DNA of 49,092 nucleotides, from positions 1-49,092 of the forward strand of contig NZ_SOZE01000005.1 of NCBI RefSeq assembly GCF_004519315.1. Reading direction: 5' to 3'. Position 1 is the stretch's first letter; each line of letters opens with the position of its first letter. Positions 40,660-48,531 of the stretch are shown piece after piece. Source of the DNA: Mucilaginibacter psychrotolerans. Lineage in GTDB: Bacteria; Bacteroidota; Bacteroidia; Sphingobacteriales; Sphingobacteriaceae. The translations under genes and the position numbers were made by a program. Below the pieces are notes generated by a model. It was given only the letters and a program-made list of their open reading frames with translations, was not told the origin of the DNA and made no database searches.

Positions 40660-41733
40660 ATGACGATTTCTGATTTAGACCGAGACCGCAAAAATAACTT
40701 TGATCTTTTGCGGCTTATTGCAGCAACCCTTGTAATAATTGAGCACTCATTTTTGGTTACCGGCAATTTTTTTAGCGGGCCAATGTCGTATCCGGTAAAT
40801 TATATGGATCTGGGTGGATTCGGCGTTAAAGTGTTTTTTGCGATAAGCGGGTTTCTTATCGTTAAGAGTTTACTGCGGCAGCCAACCCTCTCTAGTTTTG
40901 TTTGGGCTCGATGCTTACGAATATTTCCCGGACTGATTATAGCGGCTATACTTTGTGCGCTCATTATTGGCCCAATTTGCACTACCCTACCTTTGAAAGA
41001 TTATTTTCAAAGCCGGGCCGTCTATAGCTTTGCCTACAGGTTGATTATTCAGCATAATTTTGGGAATACGTTGCCGCACACTTTTGAGCACCTACCATAT
41101 CCAAACGCTGTTGACAGCCCTTTGTGGACGTTGCCCGCCGAGTTACTCATGTATTTAGGCGTACTAAGCGCAGGTGCGTTGCTTTTGTTATTCCGTAAAA
41201 ATTTCAAAGCGCTATTAAACGCTACACCCGTAATAATTCTTGTTGCGCTTTTTTTTAAAGATTTTCATTTTGATACAGAGTATTTACCCGATATTTTACC
41301 TTGGGCTTTTTCATTCTTACTTGGCGTAACTAGCTATCTTGCGCGAAAACATATTTTTCTTAACATATATGTACTTTTAGTTGCAGTGACAAGTTATGCC
41401 ACAGCAGCTTTTTTCGGTTACACCGATATGTTAAACTACTATATTAAGATGATTATGTATTCTTTAGTAGTAGTTTACGGTATAATGATTGTTGCCTATC
41501 ATCCGAAACTCCAAGTAAAAGGCTTACACAAATTGGGCGATTTTTCCTATGGGCTTTATATCTACGCGTTTCCTCTGCAGCAGGTATTGGTATCAAAATT
41601 TAATCTTCTAAATCCATTTTTACACTTTTTGGTGTCTCTTCCATTGGCATTGCTTATAGCTGTCCCATCATGGTACCTTATCGAAAAGCCTGCGCTGAAG
41701 CTTAAAGCTGGCAGACCCTCTTTAACAATATAA
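40660..41733 (+). CDS. acyltransferase 3 family membrane protein (OafA-like)
   Basis: 357 residues. Family signature at the N-terminus: NNFDLLRLIAATLVIIEHSF, with the catalytic-type His, and GVKVFFAISGFLIVKSLLRQPTLSSFVWARCLRIFPGL. About ten helices follow, and the end HKLGDFSYGLYIYAFPLQQVL is typical. Such enzymes O-acetylate exported glycans or lipids. I start at the ATG at 40660; the ORF extends to 40609 with a non-conserved lead. The gene is AT-rich compared with its neighbours and stands alone. Confidence 0.9.
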   Translation: MTISDLDRDRKNNFDLLRLIAATLVIIEHSFLVTGNFFSGPMSYPVNYMDLGGFGVKVFFAISGFLIVKSLLRQPTLSSFVWARCLRIFPGLIIAAILCALIIGPICTTLPLKDYFQSRAVYSFAYRLIIQHNFGNTLPHTFEHLPYPNAVDSPLWTLPAELLMYLGVLSAGALLLLFRKNFKALLNATPVIILVALFFKDFHFDTEYLPDILPWAFSFLLGVTSYLARKHIFLNIYVLLVAVTSYATAAFFGYTDMLNYYIKMIMYSLVVVYGIMIVAYHPKLQVKGLHKLGDFSYGLYIYAFPLQQVLVSKFNLLNPFLHFLVSLPLALLIAVPSWYLIEKPALKLKAGRPSLTI

Positions 41734-41893
41734 TAATTATTGTTTTTCAAGTTCAAAATGTATCGAAAATGCAAAATCGGTATTAGTCCTTTTTACTAAC
41801 AATTATTGAAATACAATAAATAATGACCGATTCCTAATCGACAAAGATCGGGCTAGTTTGATGCTGCTGCGGTACTGCCTTCTCCAAAGCGAG

Positions 41894-42916
41894 TTAGTGC
41901 AATATCTTAAACATCAGCTCTTTCATCAGTCCGCCGGGGCCGGTGTTAGACTCTACGCCCTTACTCTTGAGATCATACTCGCGCAGGTAGCTTATCACCT
42001 GGAAGGTTTTGCCCAGGTTGTAGCCACGGGCCGCCTGTTCATAGTCTTTTAAGAAATAGGGGTTTACACCGAGTTCGCGCGCAAGGTTCTGCGGCGATTT
42101 ATCTTTTACGTAATGATAGGCCAGCACCTTACTGAAAAAGTTATTGAGGTTACCTAAAACCAACACTATGGGGTTGGCTTTGGTGTTGGCCTCAAAGTAA
42201 TTAACGATCTGGTTTACCTTATAGGCATCCTTTTTGGTAAGCGCGGCCTGCAACTCGAATACGTTATACTCCTTGCTGATGCCGATATTGTCGTGGATAT
42301 GCTTTAGGGTAATCTCGTCGCCGGCGGCGATGTTGAGCATCAACTTATCCAACTCGTTGGCTATTTTAGACAGGTCGTTGCCCAGGTACTCGGCAAGCAT
42401 AGCCGAAGCCTGCGTGTTGATGCGGTATTTCTTATCCGCTATGTAGCCCTCTATCCAGCCCGGTATCTTATTATCATACAAAGTAGCCGATTCGAAGATC
42501 AGGCCCTTTTTTTCAATGGCTTTATAAGTCTTCTTGCGTTTGTCGAATTTGCCGTACTTATAGCAAAAAACCAATATAGTGCTGGGCAGCGGGTTCTCCA
42601 GGTAGGCCAGCAGGGGGTTTATACTTTTCTTGTCATCGTCGTCGCGGCCCCATTTCATATCCTGCGCCTCTTTCACCATCACCACCTGGTAATCGCTCAT
42701 CATGGGGTAACGCTTGGCGGCGTTGATAGCCGTCATCACGTCAGTATCTTTGCCGTACAATACGGTTTGATTAAAACCCTTTTCCCCGTCAGACAGTACA
42801 TGATGCTCGATGTAATTGCTCACCAAATCAATAAAATAAGGCTCTTCGCCATGTAGCAGATACAGCGGTTTGAATTTGCGGGCTTTAAGGTCTTTTATGA
42901 TTTCGGGAGCAGTCAT
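41894..42916 (-). CDS. holA: DNA polymerase III subunit delta
   Basis: 340 residues: MTAPEIIKDLKARKFKPLYLLHGEEPYFIDLVSNYIEHHVL at the start, an AAA+-like domain without a full Walker A, YQVVMVKEAQDMKWG, STILVFCYKYGKFDKRKK, and the C-terminal collar domain (LQAALTKKDAYKVNQIVNYF, NPYFLKDYEQAARGYN). The delta subunit opens the sliding clamp in the clamp loader. It is divergent from the HsdR_N-type gene, an arrangement common in Bacteroidota. Confidence 0.94.
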   Translation of the reverse strand: MTAPEIIKDLKARKFKPLYLLHGEEPYFIDLVSNYIEHHVLSDGEKGFNQTVLYGKDTDVMTAINAAKRYPMMSDYQVVMVKEAQDMKWGRDDDDKKSINPLLAYLENPLPSTILVFCYKYGKFDKRKKTYKAIEKKGLIFESATLYDNKIPGWIEGYIADKKYRINTQASAMLAEYLGNDLSKIANELDKLMLNIAAGDEITLKHIHDNIGISKEYNVFELQAALTKKDAYKVNQIVNYFEANTKANPIVLVLGNLNNFFSKVLAYHYVKDKSPQNLARELGVNPYFLKDYEQAARGYNLGKTFQVISYLREYDLKSKGVESNTGPGGLMKELMFKILH

Positions 42917-42923
42917 TCTATGT

Positions 42924-42931
42924 CAAAGTTA
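42924..42931 (-). promoter_or_regulatory. -7 element for holA
   Basis: TAACTTTG on the minus strand (TAnnTTTG), ending 7 bases before the ATG at 42916. Confidence 0.5.
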
Positions 42932-43086
42932 ATAAAAGTTAGAAGGGTTGGAAGGGTTGTTAATAGTTACAAAGGTTGGCGTATTTTAAAGGCTTGAAAT
43001 TTGCGTTTTTAGCCACCAAATGCTAATTCCCTATTCTCTTACCCCTCCAACTTTTCTAACCCTTCATAACTTTTCTAACTTTAGAT

Positions 43087-43094
43087 TAACTTTG
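43087..43094 (+). promoter_or_regulatory. -7 element for the HsdR_N-type gene
   Basis: TAACTTTG, ending 4 bases before the ATG at 43099. Confidence 0.5.
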
Positions 43095-43098
43095 GCCA

Positions 43099-43557
43099 AT
43101 GGATCTGCTACTGCCGCTCAACCTTCCGCCCTACCCCTTTAAGCTTACCGAACATGAGGGGCAGCTGAGCGTTTTCGACGAGCTGCGCAAACGGAGCATC
43201 ATCCTCACACCCGAAGAGTGGGTGCGGCAACATTTTGTGCAGTACCTTATCAAACACAAACTTTACCCAAAATCGCTTATCAAGCTGGAGGGCGGCCTGA
43301 AACTGCACGGCATGGCCAAACGATCTGATATCGTGGTGCACAATTCATCGGGCGAGAAAATTTTATTGGTAGAATGCAAGGCACCTTCTGTAGCCATCAG
43401 CCAGGCTACGTTCGATCAGGCGGCTCGGTATAATATGGTGCATAAGGTAAGTTTGTTGGTGGTTACCAATGGCCTCAACCACTATTATTGCCGCATTGAC
43501 TATGAAAATCGGGCTTATCAGTTTTTAGAAGAATTACCTTCTTACAAGGAATTGTAA
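43099..43557 (+). CDS. HsdR_N-type nuclease-fold protein (type I restriction N-terminal domain)
   Basis: 152 residues. The PD-(D/E)XK-like core reads RSDIVVHNSSGEKILLVECKAPSVAISQATFDQAARYNM, with D and the E-x-K pair, and EEWVRQHFVQYLIKHKLYPKSLIKLEGGLKLHG ahead of it. This is the HSDR_N domain without helicase domains, and it is not part of a restriction system here. It is the conserved divergent neighbour of holA in this phylum. The function is unknown; nuclease activity is possible from the catalytic-type residues. Confidence 0.85.
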   Translation: MDLLLPLNLPPYPFKLTEHEGQLSVFDELRKRSIILTPEEWVRQHFVQYLIKHKLYPKSLIKLEGGLKLHGMAKRSDIVVHNSSGEKILLVECKAPSVAISQATFDQAARYNMVHKVSLLVVTNGLNHYYCRIDYENRAYQFLEELPSYKEL

Positions 43558-43645
43558 ACAACTCCCTATACCGATTTCTGTACCCCATACAGCGGGTGGC
43601 CTACATGTAAAGAGACTTGCAAAGTGGCTACTTATATGATGGGGG

Positions 43646-43667
43646 CCTGAAACAAGTTCAGGATGAC
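43646..43667. repeat. short dispersed-type palindrome
   Basis: CCTGAAACAAGTTCAGG with flanking ATGACG is half of the CGTCATCCTGAACTTGTTTCAGG repeat family known, as I recall, from many genomes. It lies alone in the 141-bp convergent spacer. Confidence 0.55.
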
Positions 43668-43698
43668 GATTGGTTAAAAATGGAATGTAGCTATGGGC

Positions 43699-45507
43699 TT
43701 ACACAGCTGTTTTGGCAACCAGACCCTGTATCTTTTCCATGAGCTCGTCGGGCTTAAATGGTTTGGCCACGTAATCGTTCATGCCGGCTGCGGTTACCTG
43801 ATCCTTAATATCAAACAGGGCCGATGCGGTAAGCGCGATAATCGGGATATCGGCCTTCGTCGGGTCGGGCATTTTGCGGATCTCTTTGGCTGCATCAAAG
43901 CCGTTCATTATCGGCATCTGCAAATCCATCAGGATAATATCAAAGTTACCATACTGCATAATCTCTACGGCACGTTCGCCATTCTCGGCAATGGTGGGTA
44001 CTATCTTCCACTTGCTGAACAGCTTCTTCATCAACATTACGTTAACCGGATTATCCTCGGCTATCAGCACGCGCAGGCTTTCATAGCCATACGCATCGCC
44101 ATCTAATGCTGCCTGCGCTACTCGTTGTTTTTGCACCGGCGCTACAACTGCTTCGGTAGATACCGGGAACTCCATATTGAACGAAAACTCAGACCCCTGA
44201 TTAACCACACTGTGAACGTGCATTTTAACGCCCTGCAGCTCCAGCAAGCGTTTTACAATGGCCAGGCCTAAGCCAGTGCCGCCATACTGGCGCGTAGTGG
44301 TAATGGATTCCTGCGTAAAAGGCTCAAATATGCTCTGCAAGTTCTCTTTTTTGATACCTATGCCGGTATCCTTTACCGAGAAGCTAACGGTAATATTATT
44401 ATGGCGATCTTCTATACAGGTTACCCTCACCCATACGCTGCCTACCGCAGTAAACTTAATGGCGTTGCTGGTAAGGTTAAAGATAATTTGCGTTAAACGG
44501 GTAGGGTCGCCAAAAACCACCTTGCGGCGTAGCGCGCTATCTATATCCAGTTTAAACAGCAGGCCTTTTTCATCGGCTTTCATAATTTGGCCGCCGCAAA
44601 TGTTGTGCAGCAGATCTACCAGGTTGAATTTTATCTTCTCGAATACGATCTTCCCCGATTCGATTTTATTGAAATCGAGCACATCGTTAACAATGGCCAA
44701 CAGGTTATTGGCCGAGAATTTCAATATCTCCAGGTTCTCGCCCTGATCTGGCCGCGGGTTATTCATCATCAGCAGGTTGCTCATGCCGATAACGGCATTA
44801 AGCGGCGTGCGTATCTCGTGCGACATGGTAGAGAGAAAATCCGACTGCACCTTGCTCGATTTCTCGGCCTTTTCTATCGCTTTCTCAAATTTGATATTCA
44901 GCGCAGCCTGCTCTTCTCCGGTTTCTTTCAGTTGTTGGATATTCTTAAGGAACGCGGTATAAAAGTGACTCTGAATAAATATGATGAGTATGAAGTTAGC
45001 AAAAACGCCTATGATGATGGTAGCCTCATCCACCTTTTCGGGTTTAAAGCTGATGTAATAATTATGATCGTAAACCATTACCAGGAAAATAAGCACCGGC
45101 AACAGGTTTAGCAACGAATAAAACATGCCCCAGTTTTGCCCCAGCATATAAAAGCTAAACACCACCACCAGGATGATAATCTGGATGACAATAATGTTGA
45201 CTTCCTGCATTACCACAAATACCGTTGATAAGTTTACGATGGTACCCAAAATAAGCAGTATGTGCGAGATGCTACGCCAATCGGGCTTATAGGTAAGGTA
45301 CTTAAACAAGGCCGCAACGCAAAAAATCAATACGCCCGATGTTGCGCTCAGTAAAGGCAAAGCTTGCAGGTACACGCTCAGGAACAAAGTACAAAGCGCT
45401 ACGAAGACTAAAATGAAACCATAATAAAGCAAACGGATACGCGCCTGATCGAGTATCGACAGGTCTCTGGTAAGTATTTTATAAATAGAGAAATTAAAAA
45501 AATTCAC
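43699..45507 (-). CDS. hybrid histidine kinase with membrane sensor and C-terminal receiver
   Basis: 602 residues: six hydrophobic segments in about residues 25-190, a coiled coil (IKFEKAIEKAEKSSKVQ), HisKA with SDFLSTMSHEIRTPLNAVIGMSNLL (phosphorylated His), HATPase with NLTSNAIKF, DTGIGIKKENLQSIFEPF and GGTGLGLAIVKRLLEL, and a REC domain with LIAEDNPVNVMLMKKLF, IILMDLQMPIMNGFDAAK (phosphoacceptor Asp) and VAKPFKPDELMEKI. The sensor region has no extracellular PAS or Cache domain, so the ligand is probably sensed in the membrane. No partner regulator is adjacent. Confidence 0.93.
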   Translation of the reverse strand: MNFFNFSIYKILTRDLSILDQARIRLLYYGFILVFVALCTLFLSVYLQALPLLSATSGVLIFCVAALFKYLTYKPDWRSISHILLILGTIVNLSTVFVVMQEVNIIVIQIIILVVVFSFYMLGQNWGMFYSLLNLLPVLIFLVMVYDHNYYISFKPEKVDEATIIIGVFANFILIIFIQSHFYTAFLKNIQQLKETGEEQAALNIKFEKAIEKAEKSSKVQSDFLSTMSHEIRTPLNAVIGMSNLLMMNNPRPDQGENLEILKFSANNLLAIVNDVLDFNKIESGKIVFEKIKFNLVDLLHNICGGQIMKADEKGLLFKLDIDSALRRKVVFGDPTRLTQIIFNLTSNAIKFTAVGSVWVRVTCIEDRHNNITVSFSVKDTGIGIKKENLQSIFEPFTQESITTTRQYGGTGLGLAIVKRLLELQGVKMHVHSVVNQGSEFSFNMEFPVSTEAVVAPVQKQRVAQAALDGDAYGYESLRVLIAEDNPVNVMLMKKLFSKWKIVPTIAENGERAVEIMQYGNFDIILMDLQMPIMNGFDAAKEIRKMPDPTKADIPIIALTASALFDIKDQVTAAGMNDYVAKPFKPDELMEKIQGLVAKTAV

Positions 45508-45612
45508 ATTTAATACTTTACAGGTGTTTGGTTTGCGTTAGTAGATGGCTGATTTTCGGCGGTTTAATATACGAAATAATTCTTTCATAAATTATGAGCA
45601 GCCTTATTGCTC

Positions 45613-45702
45613 AGGGAAATCGCTTTTAAAAATAATGAGCGCAACGGATTGCGCAATTACCCTCTGGAGAGGGGAATCAAAAAATTTAAAAGCGAATTCC
45701 CT
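45613..45702. repeat. compound inverted repeat downstream of valS
   Basis: AGGGAAATCGCTTTTAAA (45613-45630) and TTTAAAAGCGAATTCCCT (45685-45702) pair with one mismatch. Inside are GCGCAA/TTGCGC (45639-45654) and CCCTCTGGAGAGGGGAA (45660-45676), the latter related to the repeat inside the T9SS plug gene. Confidence 0.8.
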
Positions 45703-45719
45703 GCCTTCAACCTATGCAA

Positions 45720-48362
45720 TTAGCCTGCCAACCCGCGCAGGTTATCTTCCACCGTTTTCAGTTTCGATTCTGCATCTGCTTTCTTTTTCAGTTCATTTTC
45801 TACTACCTCAGGTTTGGCGTTCGCCATGAAACGTTCGTTGCTTAATTTTGCATTTACAGCCTTCAGAAAGCCTAACAGGTATTCCTGCTCTTTTTCCAAC
45901 CGCGCTTTTTCGGCCTCAACGTCTATTTCTATATTCAAAGCAACATAAAACTCATCAGTACCAGCAATAAAATTTACCGCGCCCGCCAGTGGTTCATTCA
46001 CCACAGATAGCGCTACGATATTCCCTAAATGCTTAATAACCCCTTCGTATTTTTGATAATCGATTGCTGAGTTTATTTTAACTGCGAGCGGCAAAGCCTC
46101 TTTTGGCGAAAGCTGTTTGGCGTTACGCACGTTACGTATTTGTGCAATAACCTGCTGGATAATTTCTATCTCGGCAACCAATTGCGTATTTATTTCCCCA
46201 ATGCTGGGCAATTGCGCCACAATGCAGCAATCCAATGCCTCGCGGTCGCCAAAAAGGTCATCATGCCATAGCTCCTCGGTAAGGAAAGGCATAAAGGGAT
46301 GCAATACTTTGAGTATATTTTGGAAGAAACCGACGGTAGCTGCATACGTCTCCGCATCGATGCTTTGCTTTTCGGCACCGGGCTGGTAAGCAGGTTTCAC
46401 CATCTCCAGGTACCAGGCGCAGTAATCGTCCCAAACCAGTTTGTATGTGGCCATCAATGCTTCAGAAAGGCGGTATTGCTTAAAGTCGTCTTCTATTTGT
46501 ACCAAAGCCTGGTTAAAGCGGCTCTCGAACCATTCTATCGCAATCTGATTTTTATTGGTGAGGCTGGTATCTACCGCCCAGCCTTGTATCAGTTTAAAGG
46601 CGTTCCATATTTTGTTGGCGAAGTTACGGCCCTGTTCGCAATAGCTTTCGTCGAACATGAGGTCGTTACCGGCAGGTGAGCATAGCAGCATGCCCACGCG
46701 TACCCCGTCGGCACCATATTTGCCCATCAATTCGATAGGATCAGGTGAATTACCCAATTGCTTAGACATTTTCCTGCCCAGCTTATCCCGTACGATACCC
46801 GTTAGGTACACGTTGCTGAATGGCTTTTGCCCCCGCAACTCATGGCCCGACATGATCATCCTGGCCACCCAGAAGAAAAGGATCTCCGGTGCGGTAACCA
46901 AATCGTTTGTTGGGTAATAATAGTTGATCTCTGCATTATCCGGGTTGCGCACGCCATCGAAAACCGATATAGGCCACAGGCCCGATGAGAACCAGGTATC
47001 CAATACGTCGTCTTCCTGGCGCAGATCATCGATGGTGTATTCAGCATTTTTTAGCTGAGCTTCTAGCAGTGCTTCTTCCTTGGTTTTAGCTACCACATAC
47101 TCGCCGTTGGGCAGGTAATAGGCCGGTATTTGCTGTCCCCACCAAAGCTGCCGGCTGATATTCCAGTCGCGCACGTTCTCCATCCAATGGCGGTAGGTGT
47201 TAACGAATTTCTCGGGGATGAGCTTTACATCGCCATCCAACACATAATCCAAAGCAGGCTTAGCCATCTCCTGCATTTTGCAGAACCATTGCATGCTCAG
47301 CTTAGGTTCTATAACCGCGCTGGTGCGTTCGCTCACGCCAATCTGCGAGGTATAATCTTCCGTTTTGGCCAGTGCGCCTGCTTCATCAAGCAATACCGCG
47401 ATTTTTTTGCGGGCCGCAAAGCGGTCCTCACCTACCAGTATCTGCGCTTTTTCGTTCAGCGTGCCATCATCATTTAAAATATCAATGATTGGCAGGTTAT
47501 GTTTTTGGCCGAGGGCGTAGTCGTTCAAATCGTGCGCCGGCGTAACTTTTAAGCAGCCGGTACCAAAATCCATGGTAACGTACTCGTCCAGTATAACGGG
47601 TATCTCACGGTTGATGAGCGGAATGAATACCGTTTTGCCATGCAGTTGCGTGTAGCGTTCGTCGTTAGGGTTTACGCAGATAGCGGCATCCGCCATGATA
47701 GTTTCGGGGCGGGTGGTTGCAATGGTGAGATATTCAGACTCCGCTCCGGCAAGATAATAGCGTATATAATAAAGCTTCTGATTTACCTCTTTACGGATAA
47801 CTTCCTCATCGCTTACGGCGGTCTTGCCTTGCGGGTCCCAGTTGATCATGCGCACGCCGCGGTATATCAAACCCTGTTTGTGCAGGCGGATGAAGTAGTC
47901 GATAACGGCTTCGCTCATGTCATCGTCCATAGTGAACTTGGTGCGCTCCCAATCGCAGGATGCGCCCAGCTTTTTCAGCTGCTCCAGTATGATGCCGCCG
48001 TATTTATCCTTCCATTCCCAGGCATATTTCAGGAATTCCTCGCGGGTGATGTCTTTTTTATTGATGCCGCGCTCCTTCAACATGGCCACAACCTTAGCTT
48101 CGGTAGCGATGCTGGCATGGTCGGTACCCGGCACCCAGCAGGCGTTCTTGCCTTTCATGCGAGCACGGCGGATGAGTACATCCTGTATGGTATTATTTAG
48201 CATATGCCCCATGTGCAGCACGCCGGTAACGTTTGGCGGCGGTATCACAATGGTATACGGCTCGCGCTCGTCGGGCACCGAGCGGAAAAAATTGTGTTGC
48301 AACCAGTAACTGTACCACTTTTCTTCGGCTTCTTTTGGGGAGTATGTTTTAGCAATAATCAT
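45720..48362 (-). CDS. valS: valyl-tRNA synthetase
   Basis: 880 residues. Class I signatures: PPPNVTGVLHMGHMLNN (HIGH as HMGH) and GRKMSKQLGNSPDP (KMSKS as KMSKQ). WVPGTDHASIATEAKV, DTWFSSGLWP and the editing domain (TTRPETIMADAAICVNP) are intact. The C-terminal coiled coil (DVEAEKARLEKEQEYLLGFL) is specific to ValRS. The start at 48362 (MIIAKTYSPKEAEEKWY) is preferred over the ORF opening at 48371. Confidence 0.97.
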   Translation of the reverse strand: MIIAKTYSPKEAEEKWYSYWLQHNFFRSVPDEREPYTIVIPPPNVTGVLHMGHMLNNTIQDVLIRRARMKGKNACWVPGTDHASIATEAKVVAMLKERGINKKDITREEFLKYAWEWKDKYGGIILEQLKKLGASCDWERTKFTMDDDMSEAVIDYFIRLHKQGLIYRGVRMINWDPQGKTAVSDEEVIRKEVNQKLYYIRYYLAGAESEYLTIATTRPETIMADAAICVNPNDERYTQLHGKTVFIPLINREIPVILDEYVTMDFGTGCLKVTPAHDLNDYALGQKHNLPIIDILNDDGTLNEKAQILVGEDRFAARKKIAVLLDEAGALAKTEDYTSQIGVSERTSAVIEPKLSMQWFCKMQEMAKPALDYVLDGDVKLIPEKFVNTYRHWMENVRDWNISRQLWWGQQIPAYYLPNGEYVVAKTKEEALLEAQLKNAEYTIDDLRQEDDVLDTWFSSGLWPISVFDGVRNPDNAEINYYYPTNDLVTAPEILFFWVARMIMSGHELRGQKPFSNVYLTGIVRDKLGRKMSKQLGNSPDPIELMGKYGADGVRVGMLLCSPAGNDLMFDESYCEQGRNFANKIWNAFKLIQGWAVDTSLTNKNQIAIEWFESRFNQALVQIEDDFKQYRLSEALMATYKLVWDDYCAWYLEMVKPAYQPGAEKQSIDAETYAATVGFFQNILKVLHPFMPFLTEELWHDDLFGDREALDCCIVAQLPSIGEINTQLVAEIEIIQQVIAQIRNVRNAKQLSPKEALPLAVKINSAIDYQKYEGVIKHLGNIVALSVVNEPLAGAVNFIAGTDEFYVALNIEIDVEAEKARLEKEQEYLLGFLKAVNAKLSNERFMANAKPEVVENELKKKADAESKLKTVEDNLRGLAG

Positions 48363-48368
48363 AGCCCG

Positions 48369-48376
48369 CAAAAATA
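48369..48376 (-). promoter_or_regulatory. -7 element for valS
   Basis: TATTTTTG on the minus strand (TAnnTTTG), ending 6 bases before the ATG at 48362. Confidence 0.5.
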
Positions 48377-48455
48377 CGTATTTGCACCAAATTGTGAGGG
48401 CTTAATGCAGATTGAGTTTGGAAGGGGGCGCTATTATAAACTCCGGGGTGCTTTT

Positions 48456-48480
48456 TCCATAGCGATGGGTTTCAACCCTT
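48456..48480. repeat. partial copy of the 430-470 palindrome
   Basis: CCATAGCGATGGGTTT is shared with 434-449; the opposite arm is lost (TCAACCCTTGAG follows). Confidence 0.7.
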
Positions 48481-48531
48481 GAGTGTTCGACACCTAAAAG
48501 TTTGCTTGCATTGCCAGACAGCATTGCTTAT

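Larger units (their letters stand above)
42924..43096. repeat. inverted repeat spanning the holA/HsdR_N spacer, with divergent promoters at its tips
   Basis: CAAAGTTAATAAAAGTTAGA (42924-42943) is nearly the reverse complement of CTAACTTTAGATTAACTTTG (43075-43094). Inside are AGAAGGGTTGGAAGGG and CCCTCCAACTTTTCTAACCC-like words. The outermost TTAACTTTG on each side supplies a TAACTTTG -7 box for its outward gene. Confidence 0.8.

Noticed and set aside
43099..43557. Part of a type I restriction-modification system
   Set aside because: Only the HsdR N-terminal fold is present; there is no helicase, hsdS or hsdM, and the gene's fixed partner in this phylum is holA.
47640..48200. 186-codon open frame antisense to valS
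   Set aside because: The valS frame holds the HMGH and editing motifs here; the antisense translation is featureless.
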